Positions 8,800 through 18,406 of a stretch of 64,000 nt of DNA are shown one piece after another; position 1 is the stretch's first letter; each line of letters begins with the position of its first letter. The position numbers and the translations under genes are program-made. The stretch is from Streptomyces sp. V1I1. Its GTDB lineage: Bacteria; Actinomycetota; Actinomycetes; Streptomycetales; Streptomycetaceae. The stretch lies in NCBI RefSeq assembly GCF_030817355.1, contig NZ_JAUSZH010000001.1:8207517-8271516 (forward strand). Direction: 5' to 3'. Under the pieces are notes generated by a model. The model searched no databases. It saw only the letters and a program-made list of their open reading frames with translations, and had not been told where the DNA came from.

Positions 8800-9667
8800 A
8801 GTCGATCAGCAGCAGCGCGCCGCTCGCGGACCTCCGGCCCGAGCACCGCCGACAGCAGCACCACCGGAGCACGCAGCGCACCCAACCACTCCATCGGTGC
8901 TGCGGGCCCGGATCGTGCTCGCGGCGGCGGACAGGCGGGCCAACGGTGCGATAGCCCTGGAGTTGGGGGTCAGTGTGAACACGGTGCGCAAGTGGCGGGG
9001 CCGGTTCGCCGCCGGCGGCCTGGACGGGCTGCGGGACGCCGAGCGGTCGGGAGGCCCAGGATCTACGGGCCTCACGTGCGGGTGGCGATCGTGGCCACGG
9101 GCACCAGCGCGCCGCCGCATCCGGAGGCGACCTGGTCGCACCGGACCATCGCCGCGCAGGTTGCGGGCACCTCGCTCGCGCCGGTATCCCGGGCGACCCG
9201 CCGCTCCTGGCAAGTCCGCCCGCCAGGAGTTCGAGTACCGGCGCCACGGCACCGCTTCCCTCGTTGCCGCCCTGGAGGTGACCGCCGGCGAAGTGCTCAC
9301 CGAGGTGATCACTCGCAACGACGCGGCGACCTTCACCGCGTTCCTGGACCAGTTGGACCGGACCATCGCCCCCGACAAGGAGATCCACGTGGTGTTCGAC
9401 AACGGCTCCTCCCACACCGCCAAGCACACCAAGGCATGGCTGGCCGCGCACCCGCGCTGGCACGTCCACTGGACCCCACCGCACGCCTCCTGGCTCAACC
9501 AGGCCGAGCTGTTCTTCTCCGCCCTGACCCGCCGGGTCCTGCGGCATGGCGACTTCGCCAGTCGCGACGACCTGATCAACAAGCTGGAGAGCTACGTGAT
9601 CAAGCACAACGACACAGCCAAGCCCTACCGCTGGACCTACGAGGGCACCCCGCTCAAGGCAGCCTGA
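8800..9667 (+). pseudogene. IS630-family transposase, frameshifted and internally deleted
   Basis: The N-terminal HTH region is seen around 8890-9050 (VLRARIVLAAADRRANGAIA, then VNTVRKWRGRFAAGGLDGL). The frame then shifts near 9045 (RPRIYGPHVRVAIVATGTSA, then WSHRTIAAQVAGTSL) and jumps near 9215 to QEFEYRRHGTASLVAALEV. The catalytic block VVFDNGSSHTAKHTKAW and the SWLNQAELFFS block with the final Glu remain, but the first catalytic Asp region is missing, so the protein cannot be active. It ends at 9667. Confidence 0.8.
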
Positions 9668-9706
9668 TCAACGCCCCTCCACGAACTTGCGCGGAGCAGC
9701 ACTAGC

Positions 9707-11586
9707 TCAGTCACCCGGTGTGCGCACAGCTGAGCCGGGCGGTAGCTTCTGGCCTTCCTCGGGCATTGCGAGCAGGCACATCACAAATCGGAACCCTTGG
9801 TTCCAGGTCTCCTCGGCATCGATCCACGCAAATAGGTCACGAGTAGAGCTCTTGTAGGACCCATACCGCCTCGCACACAGGTCGTGATAAACCGCATTCC
9901 CAGGATCGAACTTCACACTGTCGGGCGCCCTGACGTAGCCCAGGCCCTGCAGCTCATGCGGTTTGTTGCAGTCCACAAGCGTGAAGGCATAGTCGTGCTC
10001 TGCCCGTTTTTTAATGTCGACGCAGTCGCCGATTGAGCTGGTCTCGACGGAGATCGGGTCGCCGATCTTCCGGTAGTCAGTTACCGGGCCGCGGAAGCTG
10101 ACGGTCTTGCCGAAGATCAGGCAGGCGGTGTTCCGCGCACCGTTGTCCCAGCCGGCTGCGCTGGGGACCAGTGCGAAGGACTGGACGTCGACCATCTTGC
10201 GCACCGTGTCCCGCAGCAGCCCCCTGCAGATGCCCTGGCCGTTAGTCCTCGCGTCGTCCAGAGACGTGGTTGCGTTCACATCCAGGACCTGGCCATCCGG
10301 GTTCGTCTTGCAGTCCACGACTTTCAGTGTGGGCAGATCTTTGAACCTTCCCGCAGGCCAGGAAGCATGGACACAGTCGCCAGGTCGGAGCTCGCGCATC
10401 AGCCCGACCTCGTCCCCGTACGGCAAGGCCGGGCTGGCCCTCGGAGCCCTGGTGTCCGGACCGCTGAGCAGTGTGGCCCCCGCCCAGATGCCACCGCCGA
10501 TGAGCACCAGCACGGCGGCAATAACTGCCAGAACCCGGGCTGAAAGAATCTTGGATCGCCAGGGTTGCCGCGGTTGCGGCCCAGTCTTCGCGGCTGGGGC
10601 ACCTTGTCCGGGCGGCGATACGGCGAGAGGCGGCCGCGAGGCCGAGGGCTCTTCCGGCTGCAACGGCGTTGTCTCCCCTGCCGGGACAGCTGACCCTTCC
10701 CTCTGGCGCGCCGCACGTGGCCCGGCGGCGAGCTCGGCAAGCTGGTGCATCGCCTCGTCGCCGCCCATCCGCTGGGCGGGGTCCTTGGCCATCAGGCCGG
10801 CCAGGATCGATTCCAGGTCTCCGGCCGGGTCGGCCGCGGGGGCTCCTCGAAGAGCAATGCCGTCAGCGTTTCAAAGGGCGTGGGCCGGTCGAAGGGCCCG
10901 CTCCCCTCCACCGCGTAGTACAAAGTTGCTCCGAGCGAAAACAGGTCAGAAGCCGGACTCGGCGGCACCCCGCGGGCACGCTCCGGCGCCAGAAACCCCG
11001 GGGTTCCGACAATCCCGGACGACCCGGTCAGCCGTGTCTCGCCGGACTCCGGCTGCAGCGAGATGCCATAGTCGGCGAGCAACACCTGCCCGCCCTCTCC
11101 GCCGCCTGAGATCTGTGGGCCAGGCTCGGTGAGGAGGATGTTGGCCGGCTTGACGTCCCGGTGCAGGATCCCGGCTCGATGGCCCGCCATCAACGCGTCA
11201 AGCACGGCCAGACCGGTACGCGCCGTCTCCGCGGGTGACAGCGGCCCGTGCTCGCGCACCACCTCGGCGAGATCCCTAGCCCCGGGCACGAACCCCATCA
11301 CGATCCAGGGCAGGCCACTCTCCTCGACAACATCGTGAACAGTGGCGACGTGTGGATGGCTGCGCAGTCGGGCAGCATGCCGGGCCTCGACCCGAGCACG
11401 GGCGATCCGGGCACTCAACTCCTCCTCTGGAACCCCGACGGGAAGAGTGAGCTCCTTGAGCGCCACTTCGCACTCGAGTTTCTGGTCGTAGGCGAGCCAT
11501 ACCCGCCCCATCCCTCCGGCCCCGAGCCTGCGCAGCAGCCGGTACCGCCCCGCTACCAGGCGTTCGGCATCCTTGCCCTCCGCCAT
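9707..11586 (-). pseudogene. PknB-type Ser/Thr protein kinase with extracellular sensor domain, frameshifted
   Basis: ATG 11586 follows GGAGG. The kinase domain has the Gly loop GAGGMGRV (22-29), Lys44 in VALKEL, HRDVKPANILL with Asp144, and ADYG (DFG variant, Asp172). After LLFEEPPRP the frame breaks near 10840 and runs into a stop. The other frame continues AGDLESILAGLMAKDPAQRM. After the kinase come a Pro-rich linker, a transmembrane helix (ILSARVLAVIAAVLVLIGGG) and an extracellular Cys-containing domain (RPGDCVHASWPAGR) of the type common in Streptomyces sensor kinases. The 1880-nt span is not a multiple of three. It would be functional if the indel is a sequencing error. Confidence 0.8.
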
Positions 11587-11719
11587 GGCAGACCTCCACA
11601 ACGCCCGACACCCAAACCATATGAACTCTGGGCAGAAACTATAAATAGGGGGAGCCTGTGAAGATCGACTACACGCGGCCCACCAGCCGAACGGTGTGAC
11701 TAAGTGGTCGAGGTTGGAA

Positions 11720-12230
11720 GTTCTTCGAGGGTTGATCATCTGGCTGGCGCGGCGGAGGATTCTTCCTGGTGATCGGTGGTGTGCCGGTCGAGTCTGGCCA
11801 GCAGATCGTCCAGGTCGGAGATGGTGACCTTCCACTGAACGGCTGTGCCGTGGCGTTGTAGCGGTCTTCGAATGCTCGGCCGATCCCGGACCTCGCTGAG
11901 GTCCGTGAAGTCGTTGGGCGAGACGACCTTGTGTTGGACGATCGAGAACGTGCACGGGGGTGTGGACCATGGCAGCGTTCGGAAACGCCCTGGTGAGGCG
12001 ATCTATGGCCTTCTTCCCTCGGTGGGAGGAGCCGTTGTCGACATCCAGAAGACGCATTTGGCACTGGCGTAGGGCTCGGTGGTCATGTCCTGGGTGACCA
12101 AGTTCATGAAGGGGACGATGCCGGTCTTGGGTTCGCAGCGGCCGAAGACACGGGCGCGATGGACGTCGTAGGCGGCCAGGTAGGCCAACGCGCCGCCGCG
12201 GTTGTATTCGTGGTTGACGCGCATCGCCCG
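11720..12230 (-). pseudogene. IS630-family transposase remnant, C-terminal half
   Basis: Minus-strand frames together read YNRGGALAYLAAYDVHRARV, GRCEPKTGIVPFMNLVTQDM, VDNGSSHRGKKAIDRL, FPNAAMVHTPVHV, FEDRYNATAQPF and DLDDLLARLDRHTTDHQEE. This is the catalytic half of an IS630 (DDE_3) transposase with several frameshifts. No N-terminal HTH is present. It lies upstream of the kinase start. Confidence 0.75.
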
Positions 12231-12296
12231 GAGCCCGCCCGGGTGCCGGGTCGGGTGGCAGCGGCAGCGCGCCTGGACGGAGGTCTTCTCGTCCGC

Positions 12297-12539
12297 GGAG
12301 AGCGCCTCGGTATGTCGTTGGTTCAGCCAGGTCGCGGGCTCGGCGCGGGCAAGCAGCTCAAGGATCCCCTACGGGGCGGCGTGCGGCGCGGCCGCGAGCT
12401 CGTGGCCCCGGGAACGTGCCCGGTTTCGCCCCGCGCCAACTGTCTGCCGCACTGCGGGAGCTCCGCCCTGCAGAGCGGGAGCTGGCGGTGACTTCCGCGC
12501 CGTTGTGGGTCGCCTCCGCAGTCAGCGCCGGATGCGCCA
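12297..12539. repeat. About 245-bp dispersed repeat, copy 2
   Basis: It runs from GGAGAGCGCCTCGG to GTCAGCGCCGGATGCGCCA and matches copy 1 at 5984-6229 over its whole length with scattered differences. No small membrane protein gene adjoins this copy. Bases 12231-12632 hold no other recognisable gene. Confidence 0.7.
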
Positions 12540-12632
12540 ACGTCCGGCTGTACGAGACAGGTCAGGTCCTCCTGCTGGGCAGCGGAGGCGATGGACGGAT
12601 CTCGGTGTTCTTGAACATTGGCGGTGGAGGCT

Positions 12633-13460
12633 TCAGGGACTGGCGGTGCCGGTGACTTCCGTCGGTAGGGGGCGCGGGTAGGCGGCCGGAGTGGTCGCGG
12701 GTAGCGGGATCTCGTCCAGGCGGAGGTGCTGCTGGCCGTCCGAGGTCGGTAGGAGGAAGCGGAGATCGCGATCGTCGTCCACTTCCTGCGGTGCGTCACC
12801 GACAGCCCGCAGCAATGCCCGCGGCCGTGGATAGGGTGCCTGGCGGGCACGGCCAATGACTTCGGGTATGCGCAGCGCCTGGAGCATGAGCGAGGCGAGA
12901 TTGACGCCGGCGCGGTAGTGCCGGTGAGCGTTCTGGATGATCCAGGGCTGGCCGTCGATGACATCGGCCACGCTGAGATGCGAGAGCGTATACAGCATCA
13001 TGATCTCGCCGCGCTGCACCGCCAGCCGAGTCCCGGGCGGCAGGAGCTGTCCTGGCCGGAATTCTTCGGTGGAGGCGACGGAGCGCCCGACCAGCGGGCC
13101 CCCGCCCTGCTCACGGACCTTTTCGAACTGCTCCACCGTGGCGTCGACGTGGCGGCCGGAGTCGGGCAGCAGCAGGATGCAGTGGCCGTCGAAGACGGTG
13201 CCGTCGTCGTTCCAAGACGGTTCCGGAGTGCCGTGCAGCACGCTGTTGCCGTTGGCTTCGCGGACGACCAAGTCGGCCAGCGCGAGTTCAGAGCGGATCC
13301 CGAACTGCCCGTAGGCGTACTTCAAGGTAAGGCAACTATCTACGCAGATGTTGGCCGGAGCTCCAACCTCGTCCGCTATCCCTGCCCAGAGGTTCGGCAG
13401 CAGCAGTTCCACGAGAGCGTCGGGGGATGCGTGTTCCATGACGCGGGCGGTCATCGTCAT
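12633..13460 (-). CDS. Hypothetical protein with possible Cys/His/Asp catalytic site, 275 aa
   Basis: The start is taken as ATG 13460 (MTMTARVMEHASPDALVELL) after GAAGG. Residues 30-60 contain NICVDSCLTLKYAYGQFG and residues 92-110 contain FDGHCILLLPDSGRHVDAT. A conserved-looking Cys, a later His and an Asp in this order recall papain-like or transglutaminase-like folds, but this is pattern-based inference. There is no signal peptide or membrane helix. The C-terminus is Pro-rich. It stands alone between a repeat and an IS110 element. Confidence 0.6.
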   Translation of the reverse strand: MTMTARVMEHASPDALVELLLPNLWAGIADEVGAPANICVDSCLTLKYAYGQFGIRSELALADLVVREANGNSVLHGTPEPSWNDDGTVFDGHCILLLPDSGRHVDATVEQFEKVREQGGGPLVGRSVASTEEFRPGQLLPPGTRLAVQRGEIMMLYTLSHLSVADVIDGQPWIIQNAHRHYRAGVNLASLMLQALRIPEVIGRARQAPYPRPRALLRAVGDAPQEVDDDRDLRFLLPTSDGQQHLRLDEIPLPATTPAAYPRPLPTEVTGTASP

Positions 13461-13699
13461 GTCCCCATTACCTTCTTGGTGGCCCTGCAATGGGGCGCCC
13501 GGCCTCCGTAGTTGGCATGACTTTGTCCCCCTGTTGAACGTATGGCCTGGGGGGTGGTGTCACCGGCTCCGGAGGCATCGACAGACCGCTGATTAGGGGC
13601 ATGACCACCGGCTTCTTCGCAGGTCGGGAGGCTCTTCGTAATGTGGATGTGGCGATCGGTGCCATGGGATGGCCGGGCGGGAACGATCAGAGGACGCAC

Positions 13700-14902
13700 G
13701 TGATCGACGTCAGCGATATCGGCGCCTTCCTCGGCTTGGACGTCGGTAAGGGCGAACACCACGCCACCGCCATCACTCCGGCCGGGAAGAAGGCGTTCGA
13801 CAAGCGGTTACCCAACAGCGAACCCAAGCTCCGTGAGGTCTTCGGCAAGCTGCAGGCCAAGCACGGGACCGTGCTCGTCGTGGTCGACCAGCCGGCCTCC
13901 ATCGGGGCCCTGCCGCTGGCGGTAGCAAGGGACATGGGCTGCCCGGTCGCGTATCTGCCGGGCTTGTCGATGCGGCGGATCGCCGATCTCTATCCCGGTG
14001 AGGCCAAGACCGATGCCCGTGACGCCTTCGTCATCGCGGACGCGGCCCGCGTCATGCCTCACACGCTCCGTTCGGTCGAGCTCGAAGACGAAACCGTCGC
14101 CGAGCTGGAGATGATCGTCGGGTTCGACGACGACCTGGCCGGTGAAGCCACCCGCGTCTCCAACCGCCTGCGAGGCCTGCTCACGCAGATCCATCCGCAC
14201 CTGGAGCGTGTCCTCGGCCCGCGCATCCAGCACCCGGCCGTGCTCACGCTGCTGGAGCGGTTCGGCTCGCCGGCCCAGATCCGCAAGGCCGGGCGGCGAC
14301 AACTGATCAGCTTGATGCGGCCAAAGGCACCGCGGATGGCCGAGCGCCTGGTCGAAGACATCTTCACCGCGCTCGACGAACAGACCGTGGTCGTTCCCGG
14401 CACGGACGCAGCAGCGTTGATCGTCCCGAGCCTCGCTGGTTCGCTGACCGCCGTCCTTGACCAGCGCAAAGTGCTGGCCGGACGGATCGAGGAACTACTG
14501 GAGGCCCACCCTCTTTCGAAGGTTCTGACCTCGATGCCGGGGATCGGCGTCAGGACCGGAGCGAGGATCCTCATCGACGTCGGCGACGGCAGCAGTTTCC
14601 CTTCCGCCGCCCACCTCGCCGCCTACGCGGGCCTCGCCCCGGCGACCCGGAGTTCGGGTTCATCGATCCGCGGTGAACAACCATCCCGCCGCGGAAACAA
14701 GCAGCTCAAACGCGCCTTCTTCCTGTCCGCATTCGCGGCCCTGGCCGACCCGACCTCAAGGACCTACTACGACAAGAAGATCAGCCAGGGCAAGCACCAC
14801 ACCCAAGCCCTCCTCTGCCTCGCACGTCGCAGAGCCGACGTGCTCTTCGCGATGCTCCGCGACGGCACCTTCTACGAACCCCAGCCCGCCCCATCAGCTT
14901 GA
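13700..14902 (+). CDS. IS110-family transposase (DEDD), 400 aa
   Basis: GTG 13700 (VIDVSDIGAFLGLDVGKGEH) follows AGAGGA; an ATG at 13601 would add 33 unconserved residues. The RuvC-like DEDD domain is N-terminal: FLGLDVGKGEHHATAI, VVVDQPASIGALPLAVARD and DARDAFVIADAARVMP. The C-terminal transposase_20 region is present (LTSMPGIGVRTGARIL, HLAAYAGLAPATRSSG, RRGNKQLKRAFFLSAFAAL). Length and motifs fit intact IS110/IS117-like enzymes. As usual for the family no inverted repeats are evident; the element probably runs from about 13510 to 14945. Confidence 0.88.
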   Translation: MIDVSDIGAFLGLDVGKGEHHATAITPAGKKAFDKRLPNSEPKLREVFGKLQAKHGTVLVVVDQPASIGALPLAVARDMGCPVAYLPGLSMRRIADLYPGEAKTDARDAFVIADAARVMPHTLRSVELEDETVAELEMIVGFDDDLAGEATRVSNRLRGLLTQIHPHLERVLGPRIQHPAVLTLLERFGSPAQIRKAGRRQLISLMRPKAPRMAERLVEDIFTALDEQTVVVPGTDAAALIVPSLAGSLTAVLDQRKVLAGRIEELLEAHPLSKVLTSMPGIGVRTGARILIDVGDGSSFPSAAHLAAYAGLAPATRSSGSSIRGEQPSRRGNKQLKRAFFLSAFAALADPTSRTYYDKKISQGKHHTQALLCLARRRADVLFAMLRDGTFYEPQPAPSA

Positions 14903-15397
14903 CCAAACCCATAGGGGCACCCCCCGCATCGTGTACTGGCCAGCGTGAGGACCGGTGAACGATGAGGAGCGGGGCGCCGATTCCGGCGTGCGTCGAATGA
15001 CCCGCTGTTGCGACTTGCGTTGCTTCCTGCCCCGTGACTTGGCCATACAGAGGAGCCTAAAGATGGCTCTTTCCCCGCGACAGGGCGCCAATTGCGCCAG
15101 TGCTCACGCCAGCCCCTCCTCAACCGCTGCCGAAAATCATCGCAAAGCCACGACCCTGACCACCCGCTTGATCAGATCGAAAGGCTCGGAAACGGGCACC
15201 TACGCCGAGGACGGCAAGGTGCAACAGCGTGTCGTCCTGCGGGGACAACCCGGTCTGAACGCCGAGCAGCGTCCAGGAGCGTGAGGGGGAGTCATACACT
15301 TCAGCTCGGTAGAGGAGTACAGCGGGGAGGGCCGACTCTGCTTGCGGTGGCATGTAAAGGACTAGAAAACCCCCTCTGACGTCGCAGGTCAGCAAGA
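14903..15397. other. Intergenic stretch between IS110 and the CRISPR array; no confident gene
   Basis: A minus-strand ATG at 15046 opens a short basic peptide (MAKSRGRKQRKSQQRVIRR) that runs into the IS110 right end and could be a truncated small gene. A plus-strand ATG at 15063 follows GAGGAG and encodes 73 unremarkable residues. Neither is convincing. The last 100 bases before the first CRISPR repeat are not obviously AT-rich as a leader would be. Confidence 0.35.
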
Positions 15398-15866
15398 GTC
15401 CTCTCCGCGCGAGCGGAGGTGAGCCGTCGTTCCGGATCCTGCCCGGGGTCCGCCTGAAGTCCTCTCCGCGCGAGCGGAGGTGAACCGCTCGACGGCGGCA
15501 GCACCGCGGCCAATGACTGGTCCTCTCCGCCCGAGCGCACAGTAGGAACGCACCGCGGCGGCCAAGTCTGTCCTCTCCGCGCGAGCGGAGGCAGCGCGGC
15601 CTCCGCCAGGCCGACGGCTCGCTGCTGCTGGGAGCCCCCTCCCGCGCACGCAGCGCGAGAGGGGGCCTTGTGTCCGTCAGCGAAGAGAGCGAGTAGCCCA
15701 GTGCCCGCGTCGGCCAGTCTCCTCCGCGAGCGGAGGTGAGCCGGACGCGTACGCCCCGGTCTGGACCGCGACGCTGTCTTCTCCGCGCAAGCGGAGGTGA
15801 ACCGTCCTCGGCGTGACGCGCGACTACATCCTCAAGCGTCCTCTCCGCGCGAGCGGAGGTGAGCCT
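15398..15866 (+). CRISPR. Degenerate type I-E-like CRISPR array, seven repeats, no cas genes in window
   Basis: The repeat unit is 29 nt with core CTCCGCGCGAGCGGAGGTGA and begins GTCCTCTC. Units lie at 15398-15426, 15459-15487, 15520-15537 (truncated), 15570-15598 (altered 3' end), 15717-15743 (27 nt), 15776-15804 and 15838-15866. Spacers 1, 2, 3 and the one after 15743 are 32 nt, and the one after 15804 is 33 nt. The 29/32 periodicity and the palindromic repeat match type I-E arrays of actinobacteria. The 118 nt between 15598 and 15717 lacks a recognisable repeat. No cas gene is visible anywhere in the window, so this is an orphan, decaying array. Confidence 0.9.
15634..15666. terminator. 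Strong stem-loop inside the CRISPR array
   Basis: GCCCCCTC at 15634-15641 pairs with GAGGGGGC at 15659-15666. CGCGC at 15643-15647 pairs with GCGCG at 15653-15657 across a 5-nt loop, giving 13 pairs with one mismatch. It sits in the 118-nt gap where a repeat would be expected and could terminate array transcripts. Confidence 0.5.
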
Positions 15867-16067
15867 GCATTGGCACGGCCCGGCGGCTGCGGATCAGGGC
15901 ATCACGGTCAACAAGCACGGCCCGTCAAGAGCATGAAGCGCGAACCGGAGGACCCCGCTGCTTCCATCACCCGGCTCTAGCCCATACCTGAACCGCTCCT
16001 GTTGGCCACTGGCCACGGCGGGCACGCCCAGGAGCAGCGAGCAGGTGCCGCTTCGGCTTTAGGGCGG

Positions 16068-16400
16068 TCATTTCGCCCTCCAGGCGGAGGCCGGCCACTC
16101 GTACGGGTCGAAGGTGTCCGGCAGCTTCCCGCACGGGGCGTAGATGCTGACGGCGAGGGTGCCGGTGGGCTCGTACCAGTCCATGTCCAGCATGTCGCCG
16201 GTGTCCGGGTGCTCGAACCGGAAACCCATGTCGGCGATGTTCTCGCTGGTGAGCTTCCATCCCTCCTGTTCCAGCCGCCGACGCGGTCCTGTCCGGCGCG
16301 GGCAGTGCCCCTCGGGACGTCCGTCACCCGCCATTTGAGGCCGAAACGGCGCACGTCACGGCGGGCTTCGTCGATGTGGGCGATGGACCCTCAGCCCGCA
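16068..16400 (-). pseudogene. Hypothetical protein, frameshifted
   Basis: Two minus frames join: HIDEARRDVRRFGLKWRVTD (about 16395-16300), then after a shift near 16290 LEQEGWKLTSENIADMGFRF, DTGDMLDMDWYEPTGTLAVS and YAPCGKLPDTFDPYEWPAS to a stop at 16068. The second part is clearly protein-like, acidic and soluble. The function is unknown. Confidence 0.5.
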
Positions 16401-16640
16401 GTAGTGCAGGCGCCGTCTCCACGGAAGAGCTCACATCGGACCGACGGGCAGGCCCACTTCGTCGTAGACGCGGCAGGTAGTTGTCGGTCGTCCAAGAATT
16501 GTCGGCGGGGGCGAGCACGGCCTTGATCGCCGCCTTGAGCGCGGCGGCCCGACGCTCGGGCGAACTGCCCCTTCATCTACCTCGCGCAGGATCCCGCGCA
16601 CACCCTTCGAATCGTTTGGCAGAAACTCCCCGTCGCCTGC
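16401..16640 (-). other. Decayed coding remnant
   Basis: Pieces in different minus frames (AALKAAIKAVLAPADNSWTT, then YDEVGLPVGP) look like one small ancestral protein broken by indels. No intact frame exists. Confidence 0.3.
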
Positions 16641-16643
16641 CCA

Positions 16644-17188
16644 ATGTGCGCCACCGACATCGGCTTACCCTCGCCTGTGACCCGGCCGCCGACGACACCG
16701 TCCAGGCCCTCTGCCAAGTACACCGCCACGTACGCCAAACGCAGGGCCAAGGCCCGGATCAAGCGGGCGGTGCGCTCACCGGTCCGCAAGGCGAAGAGGA
16801 AGGCACTGAGCATTGCCTTTACGCCGGTCGCGGCCGTGATCCGGGTGGCGTGGGTTCTTCAGTCCGGCGGCGTGCCCGAGGCGGCTGCGAAAGGCATGGG
16901 GAGGCGCGCGAAGGCCGGGCCGGGGATGGAGATCCCCTCGTACGCCAAGTACCGCCAGGTGTACACGGGATCCCGGCGCCGAAGCGCGGCCCGCGCTGCC
17001 TGGTGTGCGAGGACTCGGGCCGCATTACCGCACCGGGCGTCAGCATCCGCTGGACCGAATGCGCTGGACCCGCCGCGGCCGCGTCGGCCGCAGCCGAACG
17101 GAAGGCCGAACGTGCCCGCAGCGGCACGGCCTGCGCGCCGCACCAGACCCGGGCCGCGGGGCCAGTGCCAACCCAGGACGGTAGGTGA
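16644..17188 (+). pseudogene. Basic hypothetical protein, frameshifted
   Basis: The first part in one frame reads YAKRRAKARIKRAVRSPVRK, AFTPVAAVIRVAWVLQSGGV and MEIPSYAKYRQVYTG. Near 16985 the better frame becomes GPRCLVCEDSGRITAPGVSI, then RWTECAGPAAAASAAAERKA, to a stop at 17188. The CLVC and WTEC motifs suggest a small zinc-binding tail. The function is unknown and both frame assignment and start are uncertain. Confidence 0.35.
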
Positions 17189-17220
17189 CTGACCCTCACC
17201 TGCGACAACAAAGAATCCGC

Positions 17221-17280
17221 ACTCCATTTATGTATACTCTTAAAATGCATAATTCAATTCCGCATTATGGAATGTTGCAG
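17221..17280 (+). promoter_or_regulatory. AT-rich promoter-like island before the plasmid/phage module
   Basis: This segment is sharply richer in A/T than its surroundings. It holds TATACT (17233-17238), TAAAAT (17241-17246) and an inverted repeat CATAAT...ATTATG near 17248-17269. It lies about 50-100 bp before the first gene of a long plus-strand gene series, so it is a likely promoter or operator region. Confidence 0.5.
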
Positions 17281-17324
17281 GAGCACGCCCCACCTGCACC
17301 CACTGAGACACCAGAGGAGCAGCA

Positions 17325-17597
17325 GTGACACAGGTCATGACAAACCAGCAGAACGACACCACGACCACCTGGCCCGAAGGCGTCACCGCCCGATACGCCA
17401 ACCTCGCTGGCGCCACCATCAACATTCACCGCGACGGGACCCGCGTGCAACGGATGCCCCGCCGCGGAACAGACGTACCGCCTCCAGATCCCCGGCGAGG
17501 ACACACCGGCTACGAGCCGCACCGCGCCCTCACCTCCGCGCAGACGTGGGCCCAGGGACACGCCGAAGGCTGCCGCGCCCTTCCCCGCCCGGCCTGA
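17325..17597 (+). CDS. Small conserved Streptomyces-type protein, 90 aa, with an internal out-of-frame segment
   Basis: It starts near GTG/ATG 17325-17337 (MTQVMTNQQNDTTTTWPEGV). The N-terminal TARYANLAGATINIH and C-terminal ALTSAQTWAQGHAEGCRALP match the usual pattern of small Streptomyces proteins on mobile elements. Between 17454 and 17510 the protein-like reading is in another frame, CNGCPAAEQTYRLQIPGEDT, supplying the expected CxxC motif. Two compensating indels therefore seem to flank this stretch. As written, the product lacks the CxxC. Zinc binding is inferred. Confidence 0.5.
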   Translation: MTQVMTNQQNDTTTTWPEGVTARYANLAGATINIHRDGTRVQRMPRRGTDVPPPDPRRGHTGYEPHRALTSAQTWAQGHAEGCRALPRPA

Positions 17598-17690
17598 GCC
17601 GCCCCGGGGTGGCCGCCAGGTCACCAACTCAGCCGGCCGCCCCGGGCCTTCCAACCCTGCACCGCCCACCACACGTTGAGGAGCACCACG

Positions 17691-18285
17691 TGGCCCAGAT
17701 CCTCGCCCCGGCCGAGCAGTACCTTCCCGGCATCGGCACCAGGCGCTCGGCCGCGCTCCGGCGCACCACCGTCCGCGTCCTGACCGCCTCGTGCAGTTCA
17801 GCGACTACCCCTTCAGCGCGGCCGCCCTGGCCATGCCCATCCTGTGGGCCTTCCGCACCGGCCCCGGATGGCTCACCAGCGCCAACGAGTGGACCCTCCT
17901 GGCGTACGGAGTCCTCCTGTACGGCGCCAACCACATCGTCAACAACATCACCGAAACATCCAACGACCTGATTGACCCGGACCGCTGGGACGGCGACGTG
18001 GCATACGAGATGGCCAAGGACCTCGCCCAACTGCGCGCCGACATCGACCTAGGCGCCGACATCGACGACGTCCTGGACAGTCTCCGATCCAGCGGTCTGA
18101 TCCCCGAACTCGCGGCCACCACCAGCGCCCTCACCGACCGATACGCCGCACGCGGCGACCAGGAAGAGAGCTGGAAGCTGCGCACGGCCGAGCAATACCT
18201 CCGCACCGCCGACCAGACCATCGGCTACCACAATGCGCTGGACGCACTGGAGGCCGGCGGCACCTGCCGTCCCCACCCGCAGTAG
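17691..18285 (+). pseudogene. Hypothetical protein, about 197 aa, frameshifted near its start
   Basis: GTG 17691 opens AQILAPAEQYLPGIGTRRSA, then LRRTTVRVLTA. Near 17790 the frame shifts and continues QFSDYPFSAAALAMPILWAF, EWTLLAYGVLLYGANHIVNN and DPDRWDGDVAYEMAKDLAQL to the stop at 18285. An alternative GTG start at 17791 gives an intact 164-residue product. Residues after the shift contain one or two hydrophobic stretches that may be membrane-associated, then a helical soluble tail. The function is unknown. Confidence 0.55.
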
Positions 18286-18406
18286 CTACGCCCCGGGGGC
18301 GGCGCCAGGTCGCCAAACTCAGCCACCGCCCCCGGGCCTCCCAACCCGCTCCAACCGGAGCAGGGGGCCCGGAACCATCGTCCCTCATCCCCGCGAGGAG
18401 CCCGAC

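Noticed and set aside
15844..15960. Additional CRISPR repeats after 15866
   Set aside because: No CTCCGC..GCGGAG core was found there.
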